From a virus: DNA of 27,999 bases. Positions 19,632 through 27,611 of the stretch are shown here, piece by piece. A model generated the notes under the pieces. The model did not search any database and had not been told where the DNA came from. It saw nothing but the letters and a program-made list of their open reading frames with translations. The stretch's first letter is position 1; each line of letters starts with the position of its first letter. A program made the position numbers and the translations under genes. The DNA lies in the IMG/VR virus record IMGVR_UViG_3300036829_000014, positions 1 to 27,999 of that record; one strand, 5' to 3'.

Positions 19632-21710
19632 TCAGGCACCCGGCGTGTTCATGAACGTCCACTGCGTGTCGGCGTCCTCGCTGAAGTAATGGCCCGCTGC
19701 CGGTGTGGCAACGATCTCCAGCGTCTCACCGTCTGGCACTGCGATCGGCGAACCAGCCGCATTCACAACAGCACCGGTATCAGCACGCGTGTACACCACG
19801 TTCGGGGTATTGACAATTGTGATGGCGCTACCATCGAACGTCGGCTCAGTCGGAACAACCGGCGTGTCACCAGCAGCAGCACCCTGCCAGACAACCAGCG
19901 CTGACCGGATCTTGGTCAAAGCGCCGACGCACCGGGTCTCCAGCAGGTACTTGTACTGGTTGTAGTCGATGTCGAAGAAGTCAAAGAAATTGACCTCTCC
20001 GCCCTTGTCGGTACCGATCGTGTAGTCGGTCATATTGACGATGATACCGAACACATCGGGACGGCTCTCCATCACTTCGACCGGGACAATCGCTGCCACA
20101 CCAAGCTCCGCCGCGAGGTCGGAAGCTGTGCGGTACAGACGACGACCCAGCGTATCGCGAGCCAAGAGCATGTAGCTCAAGTTCGGTAGAGTCGTGTACA
20201 GGGTCGGAGAACCCGAACCCTTGTAGTACCGCATATTGGTGATGATCGCATCGACGACTTCCGTCGGCGATGAGCTGGCGTCTGCCAGATTGACGTTGAC
20301 ATCAACCTTGTAGAGCTCGTGCTCGTTGAGAATCGAGCGGATGCCAATACCATCGACAACTCCGGACGGATCCTTGATCTTGTCCTCGTCGTCGGCAGCG
20401 CGACCGTCGCCGATGAGTACCGCGCGAGCGAGCTCCTCGTCCAGCATCAGGCGCATCTCCGCCTTCAGCCAGACAACGACATCGAAATCCGTGATGTCGA
20501 GGATGTCGTCACGATCCAGCCTCTGTTTCTTGTAGATCGTGGTCGGGAGGGTGGTTCGACGCGAAACTGCGAAGAACTCCTCCTTCTTCAGAGTACCCTT
20601 GATGTAGCCACGCGCACGTGCCTCATCGTAGGTAATATCGGCAACGATCTGCTTGATCCGTGTGAACGGGATCTTGCGAGCACCGTCGATGACTCCGGCA
20701 ACCCACTCGACGCGACGGCTCAGGAACTCCGGCGTGTCGGTGATGTTTCGGACTTCGGGGAACAGGACATCGATGTTCTCAATGCCATGACTGAGAGCAT
20801 AACTCTCAACGGCGGCCTTCAGAGAGCCCTTGCTTGCGGCGTCCTCGAAGATGCCACGCATCGCGTCATGCGTGAGAACGTGCTGATCCTGATCCCCCTT
20901 GTTGCCTTCGTTCTGCTGCTCGAAGACGTTGCGGCTCATGCTCCGCCCTTTCTTGTCATTGTTGTCGTTATCATCCTTGGACTCTCCGTCCTTAGAATGA
21001 GTTGCTGTGGGTAGATTCTGCTTCGCGTCCTCGAGCGCAGCACCAACGAAGTAATGCACTACTTCCTTCTGTTGGCCTGTCATCGAGTCATAGACCTGCT
21101 GAACCGTCACGTTGTCGGTTTCGTCTGCCTCATCGGCACCCTGGTCGGCAACGTCTTCCGGATCGTCGATCACGGGATTATCTGCGTGCTCTAGCGGCAA
21201 GCCGGTGTAGATGATTGCCTCATCTTCCAGCGTGACCATGTCACCATCCGCGTGCGCGAGAGTGATGTTGTCAATCAACGCGCCCGGATTTGCACCGGCG
21301 AGGCAGAGACTCACTTCGCGGATTACGCCGTGAAAGACCTGCTTCGACTTCTCGATCAGCTGGTTGGCATAGATCGAGAGAGACTTGATGTCCTTGTGAG
21401 ACACCAGAGTCTTGGAGTTCTCCGCCTGTGGCGTACCATTGAAGTAGCCGTAGCAGTAAACGCCGTCGTTACCTCGGTTCTCGAGCACGACGTGCCCCAG
21501 AACATTGTCAGGTGTGTCATGATTGTGCTGCCAAACAAGCGGGACAGTCATCTTGTCCTGATGCTTGAAGGCATCTGGCATGATTGTCCGGCCATCTGTG
21601 CACTTGAGACCAGCCTTTGTGGCCCAGCCACTGAAATCCGGCTTGTCCGAGTGCATCAGGCTGCCCCCGATGACGACTTCATCATCGGAGAACTTGGCCT
21701 TTGCTTCCAT
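19632..21710 (-). CDS. Fused prohead protease-major capsid protein with C-terminal Ig-like domain
   Basis: The product is 692 aa, starting eight bases after AAGGAG. Residues 1-165 are an HK97-type (S78) prohead protease, with the catalytic His in QHNHDTPDNVLGHV (62/64) and Ser in IKSLSIYAN (112). Residues about 175-260 are an acidic linker containing YDSMTGQQKEVVHYFVGAAL, perhaps the scaffold-like delta part. Residues about 260-615 are the HK97-fold capsid (GIENIDVLFPEVRNITDTPE, VVWLKAEMRLMLDEELARAV, FDIDYNQYKYLLETR). Residues about 620-692 form an Ig-like domain (GETLEIVATPAAGHYFSEDA, ending in DTQWTF) similar to that of tail tube 1. Self-cleavage would release the capsid; the exact sites are not visible. 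Confidence 0.93.
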   Translation of the reverse strand: MEAKAKFSDDEVVIGGSLMHSDKPDFSGWATKAGLKCTDGRTIMPDAFKHQDKMTVPLVWQHNHDTPDNVLGHVVLENRGNDGVYCYGYFNGTPQAENSKTLVSHKDIKSLSIYANQLIEKSKQVFHGVIREVSLCLAGANPGALIDNITLAHADGDMVTLEDEAIIYTGLPLEHADNPVIDDPEDVADQGADEADETDNVTVQQVYDSMTGQQKEVVHYFVGAALEDAKQNLPTATHSKDGESKDDNDNNDKKGRSMSRNVFEQQNEGNKGDQDQHVLTHDAMRGIFEDAASKGSLKAAVESYALSHGIENIDVLFPEVRNITDTPEFLSRRVEWVAGVIDGARKIPFTRIKQIVADITYDEARARGYIKGTLKKEEFFAVSRRTTLPTTIYKKQRLDRDDILDITDFDVVVWLKAEMRLMLDEELARAVLIGDGRAADDEDKIKDPSGVVDGIGIRSILNEHELYKVDVNVNLADASSSPTEVVDAIITNMRYYKGSGSPTLYTTLPNLSYMLLARDTLGRRLYRTASDLAAELGVAAIVPVEVMESRPDVFGIIVNMTDYTIGTDKGGEVNFFDFFDIDYNQYKYLLETRCVGALTKIRSALVVWQGAAAGDTPVVPTEPTFDGSAITIVNTPNVVYTRADTGAVVNAAGSPIAVPDGETLEIVATPAAGHYFSEDADTQWTFMNTPGA

Positions 21711-21746
21711 TTTGAATGTTCTCCTTAAAGTAGGATCGTCGGCCTG

Positions 21747-23060
21747 TTAGCCGTTTCCATTGTTGCTGTTCCCGTTCCCATTGGACGAGGCGCCTACCGG
21801 ATCACCCCCGTTGCTTGTGCTTGGGTTGGCGGCTCCGCTGCTTGTTTCTGAGAATCCGCTGATCGTCTGACCTCGGATGTTGCTGTTGATCAGCTTGTCC
21901 GCCTTCTCCTCCTTCGAAGGACGGTAACCAATGATCTGCCTAATCTCGTTGGCAGCCAGGATCTCGTTACGACTGAAGACGTCTGCGATCTTGGCGATGT
22001 TCTCGATTGGGATCAATCGGAACGGATCACGGAAGTAAAGAACAGATTGACCTTGGCTGCGAGCAGTCTTGGTAAGGAAGCTTCGACACATCGCTTCGCT
22101 GACTGCAGTAAGAATTGGATCAATCGTACGATTCCAGTAATTCAACATCGTCTTCTCATCGGCCGTTCCATTCATGATTTCGGCCGTGATTCCAAGCTGC
22201 CCATACAACATCTCAATCAAATACTCAACCTGAGTCATAAGGTTGTTTTCAGCAGGACGATTAAGCTGAGTAATCTTCTCAGTTCCATCCGTATAGGCAA
22301 TACCGTACTTGCTGCCTTTCAACTGGAACTCAATGTCAGACCGACGCTGCTCCGCTTGTTGGCGACGAGCTTCGGACTTGATTACATAGGGGAGTTGGAC
22401 AATTAGATCAAGTTTTCCTGAAGCCGAAGCTTCATCAACGGTGTCCAGAAGTGAAAGCTTGTACTGCAGTCGCTTCAAGGTAGAGTTCGGTTCATTCATC
22501 GCCTCGTATAGAGGATTCTCGACGATGGCGACCGCAGATTTTGGAAGCGTAACTTCTTGGCGCGTTTGTGTAGCTTCATTAAACAAACTGATACGCACAT
22601 GCTTCGGGAACCACTGAGTGATTCGTCCAACACGCATGGTCAGGATGTCATAACCGCCAACTGTACTTCCTGGATTGATTGAGGTGTCCACTGGGACGAT
22701 GGCCACAATGCCCTCATCGAGCATCGTCATAACAATGTCCTGACGGAATGCCGTCGGGCCTTGGTCAATGTTGGCTTCTACAGTGAGGCAGTCATTGAGC
22801 CCACTTTCCATGTCATCACTGTAACGATCTTGATCATCTAGCCGAACGTGGCGCATGGCAACCGACGCGGCATCGATTCCAATACGGGTATAAATTGAGG
22901 AGATGATCGTGCGATCAAGATTGAACCGGTGCCAAGTTCGATCTGGCTTTCTTCCGGCGCTTGCTCCGTAGTACTCTGTCTGAGGCGATGTTCTACGCGC
23001 CTGTTCTGTGCTGGTAAAGATGTTCCAAGCGTGTTTCAGCGCGGAACCAAATCGTGACAC
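21747..23060 (-). CDS. Portal protein
   Basis: The product is 437 aa with a GTG start after GGAGGTGGAGG. The portal is the dodecameric ring at the capsid vertex through which DNA is packaged. Features of the siphovirus portal family are the N-terminal helix (GSALKHAWNIFTSTEQARRT), IISSIYTRIGIDAASVAMRH, AIVPVDTSINPGSTVGGYDI, a strand-rich wing, LIEMLYGQLGITAEIMNGTA, and the long helical stem ending RNEILAANEIRQIIGYRPSK. The last 40 residues are low-complexity Ser/Asn/Gly (NGNGNSNNGNG) and probably disordered, which is not needed for portal function and may bind internal proteins. The position between terminase and protease-capsid is standard. Confidence 0.95.
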   Translation of the reverse strand: MSRFGSALKHAWNIFTSTEQARRTSPQTEYYGASAGRKPDRTWHRFNLDRTIISSIYTRIGIDAASVAMRHVRLDDQDRYSDDMESGLNDCLTVEANIDQGPTAFRQDIVMTMLDEGIVAIVPVDTSINPGSTVGGYDILTMRVGRITQWFPKHVRISLFNEATQTRQEVTLPKSAVAIVENPLYEAMNEPNSTLKRLQYKLSLLDTVDEASASGKLDLIVQLPYVIKSEARRQQAEQRRSDIEFQLKGSKYGIAYTDGTEKITQLNRPAENNLMTQVEYLIEMLYGQLGITAEIMNGTADEKTMLNYWNRTIDPILTAVSEAMCRSFLTKTARSQGQSVLYFRDPFRLIPIENIAKIADVFSRNEILAANEIRQIIGYRPSKEEKADKLINSNIRGQTISGFSETSSGAANPSTSNGGDPVGASSNGNGNSNNGNG

Positions 23061-23079
23061 CCTCCACCTCCTTCCTTAA

Positions 23080-24825
23080 TCACTCGAAGACCTCCTTATT
23101 AGCCTTGTATGTAACCCAAGCATCCATCAACGCCGCCACATTGTCGATCTTCTCATCTTGGCGTTTCTTCAAGAGCTTCCTGTTACCATTGGTATCCTCG
23201 ATCGTAATCGAGTTACCCATGGCAAACGACATCAGCGCCTGATCGAAGATCAGGAGACGCTGCTCACTCAACTTCTTCAATTCACCAAGTGGGACCGATT
23301 CGGTCTTAGCTCCTTGGATTACCTTGTCGACAGCAAACGGACCGTTCTCTGCGACCCAGCGCTCGACAAACTCCTTGGCGTTGTACGGGTCATAGCCCAA
23401 GGCTCGCGTGTCGTACTCAGATGCGATGATGAACGCATCAAGATCATCATAGACTTCCATCATGTCCAAGACGGTTCCTGGCATGACGTGCAAGCTTCCT
23501 TCACTGATGAACTCGTCATACTTCTGCCGCATTGCCGCAGGTAGTTTCATCAACGTCAACTCAGTGATGTAACTCCTGGTCTTGATTCCGAACTTCTCTC
23601 CCCCTAGGGGAAACAGAAACGTGAATGCGCAGAAGTCATCGCCCTGCGATAGGTCCGCACCGAGAGCACAGGGCATCTGCCAGAATTCTCTCGGACGATG
23701 CGGTAGTGTCTCTTCATACGTGAAGAAATAGGTGTAACCTTCCATAGGAATCCCGAATCGCTTAGCAAGAATGTCGTTTCGGGATGCAGGAGCCTTCTCC
23801 GCCCGCTCGACGTCCAGATGATATGTTTCATAAGATACGGTCGCTCCTAGATTCGGGTTTGCTTTCCTCCACGTTGCAGGATCGCCAACTTCATCAATCT
23901 CATCGAGCTTGTAATGCCAGATGGAAACGTGCGGCGCTTGGTACTCACCCTTGAGTATGTCAGCAAGTTCCATTTTGATTGTATCGCCGGAACTATTACG
24001 GACGGTTCCCTCCGAGCTAATAGCTACAATGAGATAGTCGTCGAGTTTTGAAGCACCTTGCTCAACTGCGCCAACAACGTCCTCTCGTAGATCTCCGGAT
24101 AACCACTCGTCAATTGTAGAGATCTTGGGTCGTAGTCCCTGAAGCTTGTTGATGGACATTGGTCGTACTTCCAGTAACGAGCCGGTGAGGAAGTTCTCAA
24201 TGCCCTTCTTTGTGGCTGCGAGCTTGACACGATTGGCCCTCGATCCTGTTGTGTTTTGCAGAGAGCCCTCTGTGAGGAATTTGAACAGTGGTCCTCGCGC
24301 GCGCGTGATAGCAGTTCTGTTCGGCGACATGACTTCGTCCGCCTGTTTCATCGTTGGCGCCGTTGTAATCTGATGCGTCGTTGCTGTATCTATGTTCAGA
24401 AAGTAACTTTGAATCAACGATGCGTACATAGATTTGGCGGCTCCACGAGCAACGATCAAGTACTGCTTTAGGATCAAGCGTTTCTTAATCGTACGAGTTT
24501 CATAGTGTCCTCCATGGTTGTCTGGAGTAGGTACATAAACACTACGTTCAACAAAGTAGTACCAACCGAAGATCTGTTCTGCCCACAGTTTGAATGAAGG
24601 AAGTAGATGTAAGTCAGATCCATCAGTAAGAGTAAGCTCCCCTTCGCAGTACTCTATGAAACCCTCAACTGCCTGATCGTCGTAGTATATGTTAGGATTA
24701 GCAATGAGATTGTCAATGCGATTCATCTCCAGTGAGATTTCACGGTTGACTGGAATCTCACCATCGAGAACTGCTTTACGAAACTGACCGTAGTAGATCG
24801 GCATCGCAGTATTAGACAACCCCAT
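23080..24825 (-). CDS. terL: Terminase large subunit
   Basis: The product is 581 aa and powers and cuts DNA during packaging. The Walker A motif is ARGAAKS at residues 126-132 (Ala in place of the usual second Gly). Walker B is STIDEW with Asp239-Glu240. A coupling motif AISSEGT lies near 269-274. The C-terminal nuclease domain has conserved acids at Asp391 (ALGADLSQGDDF) and Asp479 (LGYDPYNA), as in RNase H-like terminase nucleases. The start has GAAAGGGGG upstream. The length and motif order are normal. It follows the DUF6131-like micro-protein gene and precedes the portal gene by 19 bases. Confidence 0.97.
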   Translation of the reverse strand: MGLSNTAMPIYYGQFRKAVLDGEIPVNREISLEMNRIDNLIANPNIYYDDQAVEGFIEYCEGELTLTDGSDLHLLPSFKLWAEQIFGWYYFVERSVYVPTPDNHGGHYETRTIKKRLILKQYLIVARGAAKSMYASLIQSYFLNIDTATTHQITTAPTMKQADEVMSPNRTAITRARGPLFKFLTEGSLQNTTGSRANRVKLAATKKGIENFLTGSLLEVRPMSINKLQGLRPKISTIDEWLSGDLREDVVGAVEQGASKLDDYLIVAISSEGTVRNSSGDTIKMELADILKGEYQAPHVSIWHYKLDEIDEVGDPATWRKANPNLGATVSYETYHLDVERAEKAPASRNDILAKRFGIPMEGYTYFFTYEETLPHRPREFWQMPCALGADLSQGDDFCAFTFLFPLGGEKFGIKTRSYITELTLMKLPAAMRQKYDEFISEGSLHVMPGTVLDMMEVYDDLDAFIIASEYDTRALGYDPYNAKEFVERWVAENGPFAVDKVIQGAKTESVPLGELKKLSEQRLLIFDQALMSFAMGNSITIEDTNGNRKLLKKRQDEKIDNVAALMDAWVTYKANKEVFE

Positions 24826-24840
24826 CGCTAACCCCCTTTC

Positions 24841-25005
24841 TTAGTATGGCGGCGGACCCCTTCGACTGTGCCAGTTTGAATAGCCATACGGAACTTGCGG
24901 TACGAAGAACAGAATTACTCCGATAACAATCAGAATAATTCCAAGTGTATGCAGGGTGGTAAGAGCCCATAGAATGACTCCTACTACGATCAATAACGGT
25001 CCCAA
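24841..25005 (-). CDS. 54-aa two-span membrane micro-protein, DUF6131-like, TTG start
   Basis: The TTG start follows GGGAGGTGAT with a five-base spacer and lies 14 bases after the stop of the 2H gene. The product is (M)GPLLIVVGVILWALTTLH, then TLGIILIVIGVILFFV and a basic aromatic tail (PYGYSNWHSRRGPPPY). Two short hydrophobic spans separated by TTLHT and the Arg/Tyr tail closely resemble DUF6131 proteins, which are widespread in actinobacteria and their phages and have no known function. The match is by remembered pattern. The gene would be missed by ATG-only searches or length filters. An unrelated frame over the same bases, with an earlier TTG, gives no sensible protein. Confidence 0.8.
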   Translation of the reverse strand: MGPLLIVVGVILWALTTLHTLGIILIVIGVILFFVPQVPYGYSNWHSRRGPPPY

Positions 25006-25019
25006 ACAATCACCTCCCG

Positions 25020-25967
25020 TTAGAGTATTGCTGCCGCAACGGCGGCTTTTCCGGCCTTAGTAATTGCGGCACTTTCAAGTCGGTTCAGCTGCTGGTTTCC
25101 CTGACCCTTTAGATTTCCTGAAATGAATCGCCTGGCAGCAGATTTGTTTTGCTGCTCAAGCCGCTTCACGTTCTGCTCGAGATTGAGACGCTCGGCGTAT
25201 TGACGGAGCTCCTCGTTGGAAAGAGACTGGTGCCCAGACTTCTTGGATTTCTGGCCAAGAGACTTTGCGGCAACGGCTTCCTTGGCTGCAGGATGGCCCT
25301 GCCCACCTTCCGCCTTTAGCCTCTTCTTGCCTTTCTGAGTAACAGTTACCGCCCTTGGAGATCCTTCGCCCTTGCGGACACCCCAACGCATACCCTTGAC
25401 GCCGTGATGCGAAATTATGTCGCTCATCTTTGCCGACCAAGCTGCGTCAGGTACATCGATATCGTACGGTCGAGGAGCATCATCAGCACCCTCGACGAGT
25501 GGAAAGGAAGTACCTGCGTAATCTGTATTCCAGACCGCGATCTTGTCGAACGTCACATAATCGACTTCTCCAGGATCCAGTTTATACTCTTTTGCAGGAG
25601 TTTCTGGGTATCCTAGGGTAATATGCGGCGTCCACTCAGGATACTGCTGCTGAGAGTTGTACGCGCTACGTATATTGACATCGCCCCGTAACATACTGTT
25701 GAAATCAAGAACCGGATAGGGAATATCGTCCGAGAAGAACAAGACATCTGCCTGATCGGGCCCAAGGATTCCTCGATGATCAACTCGAAGACTGAACGGC
25801 TCCATGTACTTGGTATACTTCTGGACGCTTTCGCAAATCTCGTCGAAATTCGGGTTGGAGTCCGCATCTCCGAGAAACAGAAACGTCATGTGCGGAACCT
25901 TCTCACTAGATTCCTGCCAAATATCGTCATCAGTAGCCGGAATGGCTACGATGCAGAGATTAGCCAT
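25020..25967 (-). CDS. 2H phosphoesterase fused to HGVKGMRWGVR structural tag and coiled coil
   Basis: The product is 315 aa. Two HxT motifs, His26-Met-Thr28 (PHMTFLFLG) and His115-Ile-Thr117 (PHITLGYP), define a 2H phosphoesterase / 2'-5' RNA ligase-like domain over residues 1-165. Enzymes of this superfamily cut 2',3'-cyclic or 2'-5' linked phosphodiesters. Residues 187-199 (HHGVKGMRWGVRK) are a short tag seen in many phage head-associated proteins. The rest is basic (TQKGKKRLKAEGG), then a charged coiled coil (NEELRQYAERLNLEQNVKRL) and an Ala-rich end. The combination suggests an enzyme packaged in, or tied to, the virion. Possible roles are RNA repair or removal of cyclic-nucleotide defence signals. 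It overlaps the connector gene by eight bases. Confidence 0.85.
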   Translation of the reverse strand: MANLCIVAIPATDDDIWQESSEKVPHMTFLFLGDADSNPNFDEICESVQKYTKYMEPFSLRVDHRGILGPDQADVLFFSDDIPYPVLDFNSMLRGDVNIRSAYNSQQQYPEWTPHITLGYPETPAKEYKLDPGEVDYVTFDKIAVWNTDYAGTSFPLVEGADDAPRPYDIDVPDAAWSAKMSDIISHHGVKGMRWGVRKGEGSPRAVTVTQKGKKRLKAEGGQGHPAAKEAVAAKSLGQKSKKSGHQSLSNEELRQYAERLNLEQNVKRLEQQNKSAARRFISGNLKGQGNQQLNRLESAAITKAGKAAVAAAIL

Positions 25968-26382
25968 AGAAGATCAGACCTCCTTCCCATCCGTCGTTCG
26001 GGTCTCGACTTGGAAGAACTGTTTCAGGATCGGGATCGACCCAGCCAGTTTCCTCACGGTGCACATTAAGACGCCACTCGAGCTCCTCAAGCTGCTTATT
26101 GAATGCATCAGTAAGGTACGCTGTTGTTGGCGGGTCAAACAGAAGACGAACACGTAGATGTACATACGTTTTGACCGAATTGTATTGAGCATCGTCGCCA
26201 ATAAAATCCGACCAGAGTGCAGTATCGTCCTCAATCGCATACCCCCCAATAGGCCCGACGCCAAGCTGGGTGAGAGTGGAAAGAGCACCATTAATGAACG
26301 TGATAATATCCAGATCGAAGGCAGTATAGTCGGCTGTAATATTCAGAGTCTTCTTTGTGCTGATTAGAATGCTGTTTTCCAT
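25960..26382 (-). CDS. gp6-like head-tail connector protein
   Basis: The product is 140 aa, with AAGGAGGTGAG before the ATG. The helical blocks ITADYTAFDLDIITFINGAL and STLTQLGVGPIGGYAIEDDT, then FIGDDAQYNSVKTYVHLRVR and FDPPTTAYLTDAFNKQLEEL followed by EWRLN, match gp6-like connectors, the first ring added to the portal. The C-terminal 25 residues (DPDPETVLPSRDPNDGWEGG) are acidic and flexible. Connector genes usually follow the capsid gene, so the placement before the terminase is unusual. Moderate doubt remains whether this copy acts as the connector. Confidence 0.8.
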   Translation of the reverse strand: MENSILISTKKTLNITADYTAFDLDIITFINGALSTLTQLGVGPIGGYAIEDDTALWSDFIGDDAQYNSVKTYVHLRVRLLFDPPTTAYLTDAFNKQLEELEWRLNVHREETGWVDPDPETVLPSRDPNDGWEGGLIFYG

Positions 26383-26401
26383 CTCTCACCTCCTTGCGTG
26401 C

Positions 26402-26908
26402 TTAGATATATCGACGCATAAGTTCACGTCGCCGATCTTTTCGATAATCCATTGGTAGGATGAACGGCCCCGATTCGCCACCATGCGAAAAGACGTGTCC
26501 ACCTCCAATGTAAATCGCCGTATGCTCCGAAATGCCGCCACCCTGGTCGCCATAGAAAATTCCATCGCCGATCAGAAGATTGCTTTCGTGCTTGACTTGC
26601 TTCCCACCGCTCTGAGCCGTTCCGGTGTAACCGGCTTTCCAGGCAGCATGATTGACAAGGTCATGCACGTGGTAAGAACGTGCAATGGCATCCCAGATCA
26701 ACCAGGTGAGAGTACTGGAACAATCCGCGTGATGTGGAAATGTCCCATCTAGATGATTACAGCGGTGATCGATCCCTTCCCAGCGTCGTGGGCCTTGGGT
26801 ATAGTGGATCGCTGCTTGATGCTGCATCATGTTGTGCACATCTTTGATAATGACGCGCCTTGCGTGGAATGCCTGAGCATCACTCAGGCCTGAAACACGA
26901 GCTGTCAC
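26402..26908 (-). CDS. NlpC/P60-type peptidoglycan hydrolase (probable endolysin)
   Basis: The product is 168 aa with a GTG start overlapping the previous stop by four bases (GTGA). The nucleophile Cys63 lies in HADCSSTLTWLIWDA. The catalytic His129 is in SEHTAIYIGGGHVFSHG, with His138 or His142 as further candidates. Blocks HYTQGPRRWEGI, WKAGYTGTAQSGGKQV and the IGDGIFYG turn fit the NlpC/P60 fold and resemble lysins of actinophages. It would cleave peptide stems in the host wall. It has no signal peptide and no separate wall-binding domain, so it probably relies on the holin (6270-6659), about 20 kb away. It may also be virion-associated. Confidence 0.85.
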   Translation of the reverse strand: MTARVSGLSDAQAFHARRVIIKDVHNMMQHQAAIHYTQGPRRWEGIDHRCNHLDGTFPHHADCSSTLTWLIWDAIARSYHVHDLVNHAAWKAGYTGTAQSGGKQVKHESNLLIGDGIFYGDQGGGISEHTAIYIGGGHVFSHGGESGPFILPMDYRKDRRRELMRRYI

Positions 26909-27159
26909 GAAGGCTGAGGCGGCTGGTTGACCTCATCCGGCTGAGGCGGCTGGTCTGTCTCTTCGCCCTGGAGTTCTTCCGGCACTTCGTGGTCACCAGG
27001 GGTGTCTGCATCTGGTGCTACCTCTGGATCTGCTTGAGTCGGTTGTGCCGGAGTAGATTCCGGTGTTGACTCCGGAGTTGGCCCTGTCGGCTGCGGCGGC
27101 TGCGGCGGCTGCGGCGGCTCGATCGGCGACTCATTCTGACCCTGCGGTTCTTCATGCAT
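26905..27159 (-). CDS. Proline-rich acidic protein
   Basis: The product is 84 aa with the start at MHEEPQGQNESPIEPPQPPQ, six bases after AAGGA. An earlier in-frame ATG that overlaps the HNH stop (TAATG, 27196-27198) would add 13 residues and is the alternative by coupling. The body is Pro, Gln, Glu and Thr-rich with PPQPPQPPQP and PESTPEST runs, and no folded domain is visible. It is probably disordered. Its GTGA overlap with the lysin gene suggests that it is made together with the lysin. The function is unknown; a linker or partner-binding role is inference. Confidence 0.6.
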   Translation of the reverse strand: MHEEPQGQNESPIEPPQPPQPPQPTGPTPESTPESTPAQPTQADPEVAPDADTPGDHEVPEELQGEETDQPPQPDEVNQPPQPS

Positions 27160-27197
27160 TGGATATCCTTTCAGATTGTCGATTCCTTCGATTCCCA

Positions 27198-27611
27198 TTA
27201 CCAAAGACTCGTATCTCCCGATCTTCTTTCCGTAGGTTCTCTGGGAAGAAGACTCGCGTCTCCATAGTGAATGGCGTTATGTGTTTGCATAGAAGTTGTG
27301 ATAAGATATTCTGGATCGAGGATCCAATCTGTTCTATTCTCAATATCTATTACGGTTATCGGATTCATGTGGTGAACAATAAGTCCACTATGAATTTCGA
27401 ATCCAGAAACACCAAGATCACATCCGCCATCCCTAAGAATAACGTGATGCCGAATAGTCTTCCACTCTCTCGAGCGGTAAAATATCTGGTTGATCCACCT
27501 ATCAAACCCGAACGTGCTCCTTCCCACTTCGCCGTTGAGTTTTAGGTATTCAAATCTCTCTAAGAACGTATTCGAGCGTTTAAGCTCGGAATATGTTCTA
27601 ATCCGGCTCAT
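27198..27611 (-). CDS. HNH endonuclease (packaging-associated)
   Basis: The product is 137 aa. I use the ATG of MSRIRTYSELKRSNTFLERF, which overlaps the previous gene by 14 bases. The longer in-frame start lies inside that gene. Motifs are SREWKTIRHHVILRDGG (first block), IVHHMNPI with the His80-His81 pair, and ITTSMQTHNAIHYG with Asn112 and His115, as in HNH nucleases. The zinc-binding Cys pairs of some family members are absent. HNH genes beside the terminase are common and can be needed for DNA packaging or act as homing endonucleases. The position next to a small-terminase-like gene favours packaging. Confidence 0.85.
   Translation of the reverse strand: MSRIRTYSELKRSNTFLERFEYLKLNGEVGRSTFGFDRWINQIFYRSREWKTIRHHVILRDGGCDLGVSGFEIHSGLIVHHMNPITVIDIENRTDWILDPEYLITTSMQTHNAIHYGDASLLPREPTERRSGDTSLW

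Noticed and set aside
23603-23612. CCCCTAGGGG palindrome
   Set aside because: It lies within the large terminase coding region and differs from the intergenic CCCCCGGGG sites.
24812-25009. 65-codon minus-strand frame overlapping the DUF6131-like gene
   Set aside because: The encoded protein is not hydrophobic or otherwise sensible, and the alternative frame (24841-25005) gives a clear membrane protein with a better spaced ribosome binding site.
27040-27130. Short GGCGGCTGC repeats resembling a repeat array
   Set aside because: They are Pro-Gln codon repeats inside the proline-rich protein, not a CRISPR array or a mobile element.
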